Positions 45,932 through 56,958 are shown, numbered from the stretch's first letter. The stretch: DNA of 64,000 nt from Gymnothorax reevesii (GCA_029721435.1 CM056574.1:71529501-71593500), one strand, 5' to 3'. Made by a program: numbers and translations. Notes: generated by a model not told the origin, from the sequence alone.

Positions 45932-47857
45932 TTTAAAGATAAGGTGTGCAACAAGTGCCAGAAAACAGGTCACATACAGAAAATGTGCAAAACAAAAGTG
46001 AGAGAAAAAGTGAAAGAGAAAAAGTTCCACAAACGTAAAGATAAACAAAAAGACATGCATGACATTGAAACGTGCTCTTCTGATACAGACAGTGCACAAG
46101 ACCTAGCTTGCTTTGATGTCTGCTCATTGAAAAGACCCAACAGGGGAATCATATGGGTTTCACCCAAAGTGGAAGGAGAAACTCTGACTATGGAATTGGA
46201 TACTGGATCTGCATTGTCAGTCATCTCCAAGAAAGATTACCAGGCCCACTTCTCACATCTGCAATTACAGTCTACTGACGTAATGCTCAAAACTTACACA
46301 GGGGAGCGCATAGCTCCAATGGGAGTGATCAAGGTGAATGTACACTACGGCGATCAACGGCGTGTGCTGTCCCTGTATGTGGTTGAGAGAGGAGGTGCGC
46401 CCCTGTTTGGCCGTGAATGGCTTCGTGAAATACTACTGGATTGGCAGTCAATTAAAGAAATGCAAGCAACAGTGACCAAAAAGCAGAGCGACGGCTCTAC
46501 AACTGAAAAGTTAAACAAAATACTTACCAATGCAGGAGAAGTTTTTCAAGATGGCATAGGCACGCTAAAGCACCTGAAAGCCCAGATTGTGCTGGATGAT
46601 GATGCTGTACCCAAATTCCACAAGGCGCGTCCAGTTCCATATGCTCTCCGCCCCAAAGTGGAAAGTGAACTCCAACGGCTGGAAAATGAGGGCATCTTAT
46701 CGAAAGTGGACTGGTCTGAATGGGCGACGCCAATAGTGCCAGTGGTAAAGGGAAATGGCTCAGTACGCATCTGCGGAGATTTTAAGGTGACTGTCAATCC
46801 GGTCCTGAAGGCTGAACAATACCCACTGCCGCGTATTGATGACATCTTCGCAGCGCTGGGCCAGGGTAAGCGGTTTTCCAAGATCGACCTAGCACAGGCG
46901 TACTTACAGATGGAGATGGAGGAGACGTCTAAAAAGTACCTGACTATTAACACCTCCAAGGGTCTCTACCAGTACAACCGCCTGGTCTTCGGCATCGCTT
47001 CAGCACCAGCAATCTGGCAGAAGGCAATGGAGCAAGTCCTACAAGGCATACCGAATACACAGTGCTATTTGGATGACATTGTAATTACGGGAGCTAACGA
47101 CGACGCACATCTTGGAAATCTGGAAAAAGTGCTCAAAAGATTGAATGAATTTGGATTACGTGCCAACAAAGCAAAATGTAAATTCTTCCAGGATGAAATT
47201 GAATACTGTGGCCATAAAATTGACAAAAACGGGCTACACAAATGCAAAGACAAAATTGATGCTGTTTTGAAGGCTCCACCACCACAAAATGTCTCTCAAC
47301 TGAGATCCTTCTTGGGCCTGGTAAATTATTACCGAAAATTCTTACCCAACCTGTCCTCAGTGCTACACCCATTGAATTGCTTACTCCAACATGGCAATAA
47401 GTGGCACTGGTCCCAGGACTGTGAAAAGGCCTTCAAACAAGCAAAGGAGTTGGTGACATCAGACAACGTGTTAACACACTATGACCCCCAAGTGCCTCTC
47501 AAGCTTGCGTGTGATGCTTCCCCTTACGGAATTGGAGCCGTGCTATCACACCGGTTCACTGATGGAACAGAGCGACCAATAGCATTTGCCTCCCGATCGC
47601 TAAATGCAGCTGAGTGCAACTATGCGCAAATTGACAGAGAAGCTCTTAGTCTGGTCTGGGGAGTGAAAAAGTTCAATCAGTATCTCTATGGAAAGCACTT
47701 TACCCTCCTCACAGATCATAAGCCTCTAGTTTCCATCTTTAACCCAGCTAAGGGAGTGCCAGCCATGGTCGCTGCACGACTGCAACGGTGGGCCTTGTTC
47801 CTAAGTGCTCACACCTACAGCATTGAGTACAAGGGCACACCATCATGGGAACGCTGA
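45932..47857 (+). CDS. pol: Pol, 5' part: zinc knuckle, protease, reverse transcriptase, RNase H
   Basis: Same frame as gag, directly after the TAG, with no ATG near its beginning. Numbering from codon GTG 45944 as residue 1: second CCHC knuckle (C2, C5, H10, C15), lysine-rich linker, aspartic protease with DTGS at 86-89, reverse transcriptase about 225-400 with first catalytic Asp in FSKIDLAQAY (D315) and YLDD at 375-378, connection, RNase H with D524, E566 and D591. The frame ends at TGA 47855-47857, just after the RNase H. The expected downstream text resumes one frame over from about 47841: the ACACC at 47837-47841 appears to have one base too many. All catalytic residues I can check are intact. 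The product would be made only by suppression of the TAG. Confidence 0.9.
   Translation, partial: FKDKVCNKCQKTGHIQKMCKTKVREKVKEKKFHKRKDKQKDMHDIETCSSDTDSAQDLACFDVCSLKRPNRGIIWVSPKVEGETLTMELDTGSALSVISKKDYQAHFSHLQLQSTDVMLKTYTGERIAPMGVIKVNVHYGDQRRVLSLYVVERGGAPLFGREWLREILLDWQSIKEMQATVTKKQSDGSTTEKLNKILTNAGEVFQDGIGTLKHLKAQIVLDDDAVPKFHKARPVPYALRPKVESELQRLENEGILSKVDWSEWATPIVPVVKGNGSVRICGDFKVTVNPVLKAEQYPLPRIDDIFAALGQGKRFSKIDLAQAYLQMEMEETSKKYLTINTSKGLYQYNRLVFGIASAPAIWQKAMEQVLQGIPNTQCYLDDIVITGANDDAHLGNLEKVLKRLNEFGLRANKAKCKFFQDEIEYCGHKIDKNGLHKCKDKIDAVLKAPPPQNVSQLRSFLGLVNYYRKFLPNLSSVLHPLNCLLQHGNKWHWSQDCEKAFKQAKELVTSDNVLTHYDPQVPLKLACDASPYGIGAVLSHRFTDGTERPIAFASRSLNAAECNYAQIDREALSLVWGVKKFNQYLYGKHFTLLTDHKPLVSIFNPAKGVPAMVAARLQRWALFLSAHTYSIEYKGTPSWER
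47837..47850 (+). other. pol: Frameshift site between RNase H and integrase
   Basis: Reading of the family-typical RNase H end and the following linker (a histidine pair, then GNADGLSR) requires moving from one frame to the next at the ACACC near 47837-47841. One extra C explains it. No slippery heptamer is evident and the site is not at a domain boundary where pol normally shifts, so mutation (or a sequencing error) is more likely than programmed shifting. Confidence 0.75.
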
Positions 47858-49256
47858 CGGGCTGTCCCGTTTGCCGCTACAAGTCGCACCGCCAGTAAAC
47901 ACCAAGGAACCAGTGGACATGTTCCAGATGACACAAGTGGATCCTCAACCAGTCACAAGTGAGGAGATTGCACGAGAGACAGGCCGCGACCCTATCTTGT
48001 CCAGAGTCTACGAACTGACGCTGAAAGGCTGGCCAAGCCATGGTGACTCATCCTTACCGGGCTATTCCTGCCGCCGTGAACAGCTCACGGTGCATCAAGG
48101 ATGCATTTTGTGGGGGGCGAGGGTAATCATACCACAGAAGCTGCGTCAGAGGGTTCTCACTGTGCTACATGAGGGACACTTGGGCGTGGTGAAAATGAAA
48201 TGCCTCGCACGAAGCTTTGTATGGTGGCCTGGAATTGATGAACAGCTTGAAGATGTTGCTAAGACATGCAATGGGTGTCAACAGATCCAAAAGTCTCCAC
48301 CAATGGCCCCACTGCATGTGTGGGAATGGCCTACGAAACCATGGCAACGTGTGCACATTGACTATGCGGGACCTTTCCTTGACCGCATGTACCTAGTCGT
48401 TGTTGATGCGCACTCAAAGTGGCCTGAGGTTTTCTGCACAAAGACCGCAACCTCTGCAAAGACAGTTGAACTCTTACGGGCCCTGTTCTCACGTACAGGC
48501 CTTCCACATCAGATTGTGAGTGATAACGGGACACCTTTCACTTCTGAAGAATTTCAGCGCTTTGTTAGAAAGAATGGCATACAACACACCACCATCGTGC
48601 CGTACCATCCAGCTTCTAACGGGCAAGCTGAACGTTTCATTCAAACTTTCAAACAGTCAATCAAGGCCATGGATAAGGACTGTGCATCGCTCCAGCAGAA
48701 GATTGCAAACTTCCTGCTTGCCTATCGCAACAGCACACATGCGATAACAGGACAGACCCCTGCCTTGCTCTTCCTAGGGCGTCCCCTGCGCTCACGCTTA
48801 GACTTACTGAAACCCAGTCTACAGCAACATGTACAGAGAAAGCAGTCTGAATCTGTTCTGCGATCCCAGACGCATTCATTGCGTACTTTCCAAGTGGGAC
48901 AACAGGTGATAGCCAAAGACTACCGCAACCAAGGACGAAAGTGGCAGCCTGGCACCATCGTTTCACAGACAGGACCGTTAACCTACAAAGTGAAAATCGG
49001 ACAGGACCTAGTGTGGCGTAGGCACGTGGATCAACTGTTGGATGCATCTGGATCAACAAATGTGGATGTCAATGCTGCACCGGTCCTTGGTGACTTTGAG
49101 TTCAGTGACGAAGCTCAAGACACAGGCGGCCTTGAAGATGATGCAGGTGGCTCTGCACCAGCCCCACCTGTTCCTCAAAGTCCTGCTGTCAACACTTCTC
49201 CAGTGAGGCGTTACCCAGAAAGGATTCGGAGACCTCCAGATAGATTCCAAGACTGA
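47841..49256 (+). CDS. pol: Pol, 3' part: integrase, displaced by a one-base frameshift
   Basis: The open frame technically begins near 47805, but similarity to pol starts only after the shift at about 47841; the earlier residues are an out-of-frame reading of RNase H. Numbering from 47805: zinc-binding HHCC (H122, H125, C155, C158), catalytic core D186, D240, E276 with 35 residues between the last two, then a GPY/F-like module (GPL at 390-392) and an acidic, proline-rich tail ending in an RRYPERIRRPPDRF motif. It inserts the cDNA into chromosomes and makes the 5 bp duplication. There is no chromodomain. With no start codon of its own in frame near the shift, it depends on the upstream frame. 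Confidence 0.9.
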   Translation, partial: HHGNADGLSRLPLQVAPPVNTKEPVDMFQMTQVDPQPVTSEEIARETGRDPILSRVYELTLKGWPSHGDSSLPGYSCRREQLTVHQGCILWGARVIIPQKLRQRVLTVLHEGHLGVVKMKCLARSFVWWPGIDEQLEDVAKTCNGCQQIQKSPPMAPLHVWEWPTKPWQRVHIDYAGPFLDRMYLVVVDAHSKWPEVFCTKTATSAKTVELLRALFSRTGLPHQIVSDNGTPFTSEEFQRFVRKNGIQHTTIVPYHPASNGQAERFIQTFKQSIKAMDKDCASLQQKIANFLLAYRNSTHAITGQTPALLFLGRPLRSRLDLLKPSLQQHVQRKQSESVLRSQTHSLRTFQVGQQVIAKDYRNQGRKWQPGTIVSQTGPLTYKVKIGQDLVWRRHVDQLLDASGSTNVDVNAAPVLGDFEFSDEAQDTGGLEDDAGGSAPAPPVPQSPAVNTSPVRRYPERIRRPPDRFQD

Positions 49257-49370
49257 AATATGTTAAATAGATTGAGAGAAGATAAAAAGTTTAGGTTTAG
49301 TTAGTTCTGGTTAATACTCAGGTAAACCTCCTTTAGTTTAAATGGGGATATCAATGCTGGAAGGGAGGAG
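49257..49370 (+). other. Region between integrase and 3' LTR
   Basis: 114 bp, too short for env, with no further gene. It ends in a polypurine tract. Confidence 0.9.
49359..49370 (+). promoter_or_regulatory. Polypurine tract
   Basis: GGAAGGGAGGAG lies directly before the TG of the 3' LTR, the standard position for the plus-strand primer. Confidence 0.92.
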
Positions 49371-49606
49371 TGTTATGTATGGGATATATTGGGATCTATT
49401 TTATTTCTCATTATTGCGCATTGATAGTGATTGTGTAACAGGTAACAAGCGCACGCGCAATAGAGTGTAATGATTCCTGAACGAGTTCTTCAGTAAAGGA
49501 GCCACGGCGCATAAAAACTGCAACTACTGTGTCTGTGCTTATTGTGGCACATCCAAGGTTGAATGTGTGTGTGTAAAGTCACAACGGAGTAACAACATAC
49601 ACAACA
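49371..49606 (+). repeat. 3' LTR
   Basis: 236 bp, TG...CA, no differences from the 5' LTR seen in a base-by-base reading. It contains the same ATAAAAA at 49511-49517. Confidence 0.95.
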
Positions 49607-49611
49607 ATAAC
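49607..49611 (+). repeat. Target-site duplication, right (ATAAC)
   Basis: Second copy of ATAAC. The restored site reads AAATATAACTATATG, matching the CAAATATACCTATATG landmark found in other modules. Confidence 0.93.
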
Positions 49612-52086
49612 TATATGTTGATATTGGAGTGGGTGTGGTCAGGTGGCTCCACAGCGCCCTCTTGACACGGCCATGTTGATATAAAAGTGCTTGAATGTTC
49701 ATGAAATTGGGTCTGATCATTACTGTTGTTTTTCTGGGCTGTGCTGATTTTTTTGAAATTTTTCGGCCAAACAGGAAGTGAGCTCTGAGCCATTTCCTGC
49801 GTTATTCCAAATTTTATGAACACACATTTGAAGGCCTTAGCATACTCGAAAACTTGCAGAACTTTGCGAAAATTGTATTTGTCACATTGTCTTCAATTTG
49901 AGACAAAAATTGGCAGTAAATGAGGCATCATGGTTCTATAGCGCCCCCAATACGATTTTTAAAAGAATTACCCTTTTGAGGGTTTCAGCATTTTCAAACA
50001 CTCACAAAATTTTGTACAATTTAAAAGACCATCATTCCGATTTCACGAATAAAAAATTTACAAATAGGCGTGGCAAAAATGGCATTATAGCGCCCCCTGG
50101 AAAATTTCAAATAAGCAGCCCTCGCAGCCCGGTAAACCTACATGTATCAAATTCGGTCGACATGTGGAATATCCCGAGATCTAAAAAAAAGTCTCTTGGT
50201 GCCATGACTTACACTGAACAGAAAGTCCGCCATTTATAATTGAATTTGCAACTTTTTTTTTTTTTTGCCATTCACAGGCGTCATACTTTAACGAACTCCT
50301 CCTAGAGATTTTATCTGATCAACTTAAAATTTGGCACAGGCCATCTAAAGAGCTTCTCCATGATAAATTGCGAAGCTTTTTTGGATTCATCGAAAATTGA
50401 GTCCGTGGCGTTGCGGCAAATTTTGATGTTCCGCCATGAAAATGGAAGTTGCTTTTATGAGCACATGCATTGTGAGATTTGCGTGAAACTTGACAGGCTT
50501 AATAGAAGTCTACTTTCAAATATAAATATATGTTGATATTGGATTGGGTGTGGTCAGGTGGCTCCACAGTGCCCTCTTGACACGGCCATGTTAATATAAA
50601 AGTGCTTGAATGTTCATGAAATTTGGTCTGATCATTGCGATGGTTTTTTTGGGCGATACTTATTTTTTTCAAATTTTTCGGCCAAACAGGAAGTGCGCTA
50701 TGAGCCATTTCCTGCGTTATTCCAAATTTTACGAACACACATTTGAAGGCCTTAGAATACTTGAAAACTAGCAAAACTTTGCAAAAATGAAATTTCTTCG
50801 ATTGTCTTCAATTTGAGACAATAACTGGGAGTAAATGAGGCATAATGGCTCTATAGCGCCCCCAATCAAATTTTTAAAATAATTGCCTTTTTGAGGGTCT
50901 CAGCATGCTCAAAAACTCACAAAATTTTGGACAATTCTAAAGACCCTCATTCCAATTACACTGATAAAAAATTTACAAATAGGCGTGGCAAAAATGGCAT
51001 TATAGCGCCCCCTGGAAATTTTAAAAAAAGTAGCCCTTGCACCGTGGTTGACCTGCATGTATGAACTTCGGTGGACATGTGTAACATCCTGAGACCTAAA
51101 AAAAAGTCTCTTGGTGCCATGACCTAGACCCAACAGGAAGTCCGCCATTTTTAATTGAAATTGCAACTTTTTCAGATTTTTCGCCATTCACAGGTGTCGT
51201 ACTTTAACGAACTCCTCCGAGAGATTTTATCCGATCAACTTAATATTTGGCAAATAATTTCTAAAGACATTGCTGATGTTAAATTGCGAAGCTATTGGGA
51301 TATCATCGCACGATGTATCCGTGGCGTCGCGGCGAATTTTGATGTCCCGCCATGAAACAGGAAGTTGCTTTTACTCCCACATACTTTGTGGGATTTGCCT
51401 GAAACTTCCTTTGCTTGATAAAATTGTCCTCTGAAGTATAAACATATGCTAATATTGGATCAGGAGGTGCTAGGTGGCTCCAGAGCGCCCTCAAGATATG
51501 GTCATGTTAAGAAAAAAGTTCTTGAATGTTCATGAAATTTGGTGTGATCATTGCATTCGGCATTCCGGGTAATGCTTAATTTTTGGAAATTTTTTGGCCG
51601 AACAGGAAGTGAGTTATGAGCTATTTCTTGCTTTTTTCCAAATTTTTTTGAACACACGTTTTAAGGCCTTAGAATGCGTCAAAACGTGCAAAACCAAGCA
51701 CAAATTATAAATGTCTTATTTTCTTTATTATCATCCATCAATTGGCACTAAATGAGGCAAAATGGCTCTATAGTGCCCCCAATCAGATTTATAGAAGAAT
51801 TGCTCTTTTGAAGATCTAAACATGCTGGAAAATTTACAAAAATCAACACACTCATGGAGCTCGGTATTACAATTATTATGTTGTAGATTTTGCGCACACG
51901 CATATCAAAATGATATCATCGCGCCCTCCAGAAAATTTTTGCACTCCCCTCAGGAAAACACATTGTACGCGGTCCAACAGTGTCCAATGGCTGTGAATGG
52001 ACACCTGCACCCATCAGGATATTGCTGCCTCCCCAACGTGCACGAGGGGGGCGAGGGCCCTTTCAACGCTGCTTGCAGCTTTAATT

Positions 52087-55000
52087 AGGGCCCGAGCACC
52101 GACCGGTGCGAGGAACCTATTGTTTTTGATGGGATTTTTATTATTATTATTATTCTTCTTCTTCTTCTTCTTCTTCTTTTTATTCTGCTGCGAGAACGCA
52201 TTTTTGAGGGCTTTGCCATGCACGAAAACTCACAAAAATTTGCCCACACGTCAGTCGTCGTGAAAATTGCAAAGTATTATTATTTTTGTGCTTGGACATG
52301 CCCCGGTGGCTCTATAGCGCCACCAAACACGCGGCCATTTTGGAACGCACTTGTTCCGATTCTCACGAAATTTTATTGAGTCATAGTAGTCTTCATAAAT
52401 TTTTTTGTAAATTTTTTTGAAATTTTTTTGCCGCACAGGAAGTGAGCTATGAGCCATTTCCTGCGTTTTTTCAGATTTTACGAACACATTTTTGAGGGTT
52501 TTATCATACTCAAAAACTCACCAAACTTGGCTCATAGACTAGAAATATTACGTTCTGTGATTCGATATCTCATTTGGCACTGGGTGTGACATGGTAGCTC
52601 TATAGCGCCCCCTAATACATAATTGCATTTTTGAGGGCCTCACCATGCTTGAAAACTCACAAAACTTTGCAAACATATTAAGCTGGTCTTACTTTTTACT
52701 AGGATATAGGGTTTACAGATGGATGTGGCAAAATTGCATTACAGCGCCACCTAGAAAATTTCAATGAAGCTGCCGTCGCAGCGTGTTTGACCTACATGTA
52801 CAAAATTCGGTGGACATGTGTACTATGCCAAGACCAAAAAAAAAGTCTCTTGGTGCCATGACCTAGACTCAACAGGAAGTCCGCCATTTTTAATTGAATT
52901 TGCAACTTTTTTTTATTTTTTGCCATTCACAGGCATCGTACTTTAACGAACTCCTCCTAGAGATTTTATCCGATCAACTTAAAATTTGGCACAGGTCATC
53001 TAAAGACCTTTCTTATTTAAATTGCGAAGCTTTTTTGGATTCATCGAAATTTGTGTCCGTGGCGTTGCGGCGAATTTTGATGTTCCGCCATGAAAATGGA
53101 AGTTGCTCTTATGAGCACTTGCTTTGTGAGATTTGCGTGAAACTTTCCAGGCTTAATAATAGTCTACTTCCAAATATACCTATATGTTGATATTGGAGTG
53201 GGTGTGGTCAGGTGGCTCCACAGCGCCCTCTTGACACGGCGTTGTTGATATAAAAGTGCTTGAATGTTCATGAAATTTTGTCTGATCATTGCATTTGTTT
53301 TTCTGGGCTATGCTGATTTTTTTGAAATTTTTCGGCCAAACAGGAAGTGAGCTATAGGCCATTTCCTGCGTTATTCCAAATTTTACGAACACACATTTGA
53401 AGGCCTTAGCATACTCGAAAACTTGCAAAACTTGCAAAAATTATACTTTTCTGATTGTCTTCAATTTGAGGCAGAAATTGGCAGTAACTGTGGCATAATG
53501 GCCCTATAGCGCCCCCAATCAGATTTTCGAAAGAATTGCCCTTTTGAGGGTCTCAACATGCTCAAAAACTCACAAAATTTTGTACAATTCTAAAGACCAT
53601 CATTCCTATTACACTGATAAAAAATTTACATTTAGGCCTGGCAAAAATGGCATTATAGCGCCCCCTGGAAAATTTCAAATAAGCAGCCCTTGCATCGTGG
53701 TTGACCTGCATATATGAACTTCGGTGGACATGTGAAATATCTTGAGACCTAAAAAAAAGTCTCTTGGAGCCATGACCTAGACCCAACAGGAAGTTTGCCA
53801 TTTTTAATTGAAATTTCAACTTTTTTAGATTTTTCGCCATTCGCAGGTGTCGTACTTTAACGAACTCCTCCTAGAGATTTTATCCGATCAACTTAAAATT
53901 TCGCATATGACGTCTAAAGACCTTGTCGATGTTAAATTGCGAAGCTTTTTTGTATCAATCGAATTATGTATCTGTGGCGTCGCGGCGAATTTCGATGTTC
54001 CGCCCTGAAACAGGTAGTTGGTTTTACGCGCACATGCTTTGTGAGATTTGCGCGAAACTTCAAAGGCTTGATAAGAGTCTACTTTCAAGTATACCTATAT
54101 GTTGATATTAGATTGGGTGTGGTCAGGTGGCTCCACAGCGCCCTCTTGACACGGCCATATTGAGATAAAAGTGCTTGATTGTTCATGAAATTTAGTGTGA
54201 TCATTGCATGTGTCATGTCAGGGAATGATAATTTTTTTGAAATTTTTTGGCCAAACAGGAAGTGAGCTATGAGCCATTTCCTGTGTTTTTCCAAATTTTA
54301 GAAACACATGTTTGGAAGCCTTAGAGTTCTCGAAATCTTGCAAAAAGTTGCACAAATTTTAATTGCCTTATTGTCTTCAATTTTATATTTCAATTTACAC
54401 TAAATTAGGTACAATGGCTCTTTAGCGCCCCCAATCAGATTTTTGAAAGAATTGCCCTTTTAAGGGTCTCACCATGTTCAAAAACTCACAAAATTCTTTA
54501 AATGTATAAAGACCATCATTTGTATTACTTTGACAAGAAACTTACTTATAGGCATGGCAAAAATTTAATTATAGCGCCCCCTGGAAAATTTCAAATAAGC
54601 AGCCCTCGCAGCCCGGTAAACCTACATCTATGAAATTTGGTATACATGTGGAATATGCCGAGACCTGAAAAAAAGTCTCCTGGTGCCATGACCTAGACTC
54701 AGCAGGAAGTCCGCCATTTTTAATTGAAATTGCAACTTTTTTGGATTTTTCGCCATTCACAACTGTCGTACTTTAACGAACTCCTCCCAGAAGTTTTATC
54801 CGATCAACTTACAATTTGGCAACTGATATTACGAGACATTGCCGATGTTAAATTGCGAAGCTTTTTTGGATTCATTGGACGATGAATCCAAGGCGACGCG
54901 GCGAATTTCGATGTTCCGCCATGAAACAGGAAGTTGGTTTTACTCCAACATACTTGGTGGGATTTGCCTGAAACTTTCCAAGCTTCATAAAAGTGTCCTC

Positions 55001-55650
55001 CCAAATATAAATAAATGCTGATATTGGATCAGGAGGTGCCAGGTGGCTCCACAGCGCCCTCTAGATATGGCCATGTTAAGATAAAAGTGCTTGAATGTTC
55101 ATGAAATTTGGTGTGATCATTGCATTAGTCATTCCGGGCAAGGGTTAATTTTCTAAAAATTTTTGGCCAACCATGAAGTGAGCTATGAGCTATTTCCTGC
55201 GTTTTTCCAAATTTTACGAAAACACGTTTAAAGACCTTAGAATGCTCCAAAACTTGCAAAACCCCACAAATTATAAATGTCTTCTTCTCTTCAAAGTCAT
55301 CCATAAATTGGCACTAAATGTGGCATAATGGCTCTACAGCGCCTCCAATCAGATATATAGAAGAATTGCTCTTCTGAAGGTCTAAACATGCTGGAAAATT
55401 AACAAAAATCAACACACTCATGGAGCTCGGTATTACGATTACTTGGTTGTAGATTGTGCACAGGCATGTCAAAATGGTACCATAGCGTCCTCTAGAAAAT
55501 TTTTGCACTCCCCTCAGGATACCACATTGTATGCAGTCCAGCAGTGTCCATTGGCTATGAATGGACACCCGCACCCATCAAGATCTTGCTGCCACCCCAA
55601 CGTGCACGAAGGGGGCGAGGGCCCTTTCAACGCTGCTTGCAGCTTTAATT
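52087..55650 (+). repeat. Array unit 16 (3.56 kb), short cassette
   Basis: Short cassette, ATT run then TTC (52153-52178), head to 52768, internal modules 52769-53682 (914 bp) and 53683-54598 (916 bp), terminal module 54599-55650 (1052 bp). Near-identical to unit 2 at a constant offset of 47,595 bp (47,596 upstream of a one-base gap near 53015). For example, 6293-6699 and 53888-54294 encode the same shadow frames residue for residue. Confidence 0.9.
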
Positions 55651-56384
55651 CTTCTTCTTCTTCTTCTTCTTTTTATTCTGCTGCGAGAACGCTTTTTTGA
55701 GGGCTTTGCCATGCACGAAAACTCACAAAAATTTGCCCACACGTCAGTCGTGGTGAAAATTGCAAATTATTATTATTTTTGTGCTTGGACGTGCCCCGGT
55801 GGCTCTATAGCGCCACCAAACACGCTGCCATTTTGGAACGCACTTGCTCGGATTCTAATGAAATTTTATAGGGAGATAGTAATCATCATACATTTTTTTG
55901 TCAATTTTTTTGAAATTTTTTTGCCTGGCAGGAAGTGAGCTATGAGCCATTTCCTGCGTTTTTTCAGATTTTACGAACACATTTTTGAGGGCCTTTACAT
56001 ACTCGAAAACAGACCAAACTTGGCTTATTGAATAAAAATATTAAGTTCTTTGATTCGATATCTCATTTGGCAGTGGCTAAGACATGGTAGCTCTATAGCG
56101 CCCCCTAATACATAATTGCATTTTTGAGGGCATCAGCATGCTCGAAAACTCACAAAAATTTGCAAACATATTAAGCAGGTCATACTCTTTACTAGGATAT
56201 AGGCATTACAGATATATGTGGCAAAATTTCATTACAGCGCCACCTAGAAAATTTCAATGAAGCAGCCCTCGCAGCGTGTTTAACCTACATTTACAAAATT
56301 CGGTGGACATGTGTACTATGCCAAAACCAAAAAAAAAGTCTCTTGGTGCCATCACCTAGACTCAACAGGAAGTCCGCCATTTTT

Positions 56385-56440
56385 CTATAAACCATTAAAA
56401 TGGTTTATGATGTTAAATGTTAAATCTTCTTTAAATTGTT
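56385..56440. other. Filler DNA with a 22-base palindrome at a deletion junction
   Basis: After AAGTCCGCCATTTTT, where all other copies read AATTGAA, the text becomes a short unique stretch. It contains arms ATAAACCATT and AATGGTTTAT separated by AA (56387-56408), then GTTAAAT-type repeats (GATGTTAAATGTTAAAT, CTTTAAATTGTTAAATTGC), and rejoins a terminal module at AATTGCAAAGC. It looks like templated filler at a break repair. Confidence 0.8.
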
Positions 56441-56733
56441 AAATTGCAAAGCTTTTCTGGATTGATGCAACGGTGTATCCGTGGCGTCGCGGCGAATTTT
56501 GATGTCCCGCCATGAAAGAGGAAATTGCTTTTACTCCCACATACTTCGTTTGATTTGCCTGAAACTTTCCAAGCTTGATAATATTGTCCTCCAAAGTATA
56601 AATATATGCTAATATTAGATAGGGACTGGCCAGGTGGCTCCACTGCGCCCTCTAGATACGGGCATGTTAAGTTAAAAGTGCTTGAATGTTCATGAAATTT
56701 GGGGTGATCATTGCATTAGTCATTCTGGGCAAT

Positions 56734-56938
56734 GGTTAATTTTTTGAAATTTATTGCATAAACAGTAAGTGAGCTATGAGCTATTTCCTGTGTTTTTCCA
56801 AAATTTTACGAACTCATGTTTTCAGGCCTGAGAAAGCTCCAAAACTTAAAAAACCTAGCAAACATTATAAAAGTCTTATTTTCTTCAATGTCATCCATCA
56901 ATTAGCATTAAATATGGCATAATGGCTCTATAGCGCCC
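56734..56938 (+). repeat. Local duplication, left copy
   Basis: GGTTAATTTTTTGAAATTTA... to CTCTATAGCGCCCC recurs at 57447-57651 (offset 713 bp), including the rare variant ACAGTAAGTGAGC for ACAGGAAGTGAGC in both. Confidence 0.88.
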
Positions 56939-56958
56939 CCGTTCCGGGCCCTGGCACC
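56939..56958 (-). repeat. Inverted half of the hairpin cassette
   Basis: CCGTTCCGGGCCCTGGCACC is the reverse complement of the left arm plus loop of the canonical core. Two diagnostic positions prove it: loop TTC instead of GAA, and GGGCCC instead of GGGTCC. The following GAAGGTGCGAGGAACC is in normal orientation. Confidence 0.9.

Larger units (their letters stand above)
44715..49606 (+). mobile_element. Complete-length Ty3/gypsy LTR retrotransposon (4892 bp)
   Basis: Organisation: 236 bp LTR, tRNA-Ser primer-binding site, leader, gag, pol (protease, reverse transcriptase, RNase H, integrase), polypurine tract, 236 bp LTR. The ATAAC duplication and the exact 916 bp length of the module after its removal confirm a single clean insertion. 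The order RT-RNaseH-integrase, the DTGS protease, the YLDD reverse transcriptase and the GPY/F-type integrase tail place it in Metaviridae. No env and no chromodomain are visible. A tRNA-Ser primer is, as I recall, usual for Mag-like lineages, but the lineage needs a tree. The LTRs look identical, so the insertion is very recent, yet coding is interrupted by a TAG and a one-base frameshift. Confidence 0.96.
43488..52086 (+). repeat. Array unit 15 (3.70 kb without the inserted retrotransposon)
   Basis: Two tandem cassettes, a TTC tract with one TTTTTC interruption (43672-43713), and a head to 44301. The first internal module is 44302-50114 and is split by the LTR element; subtracting 4892 bp plus the 5 bp duplication leaves 916 bp. 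The second internal module is 50115-51029 (915 bp) and the terminal module 51030-52086 (1057 bp). Confidence 0.9.

Noticed and set aside
47837..47850. Programmed frameshift between RNase H and integrase
   Set aside because: No slippery heptamer or clear downstream structure, and this is not a usual site for programmed shifting; a one-base mutation or read error fits better.
49257..49370. Possible env gene after integrase
   Set aside because: Only 114 bp remain before the 3' LTR, with no open frame of interest.
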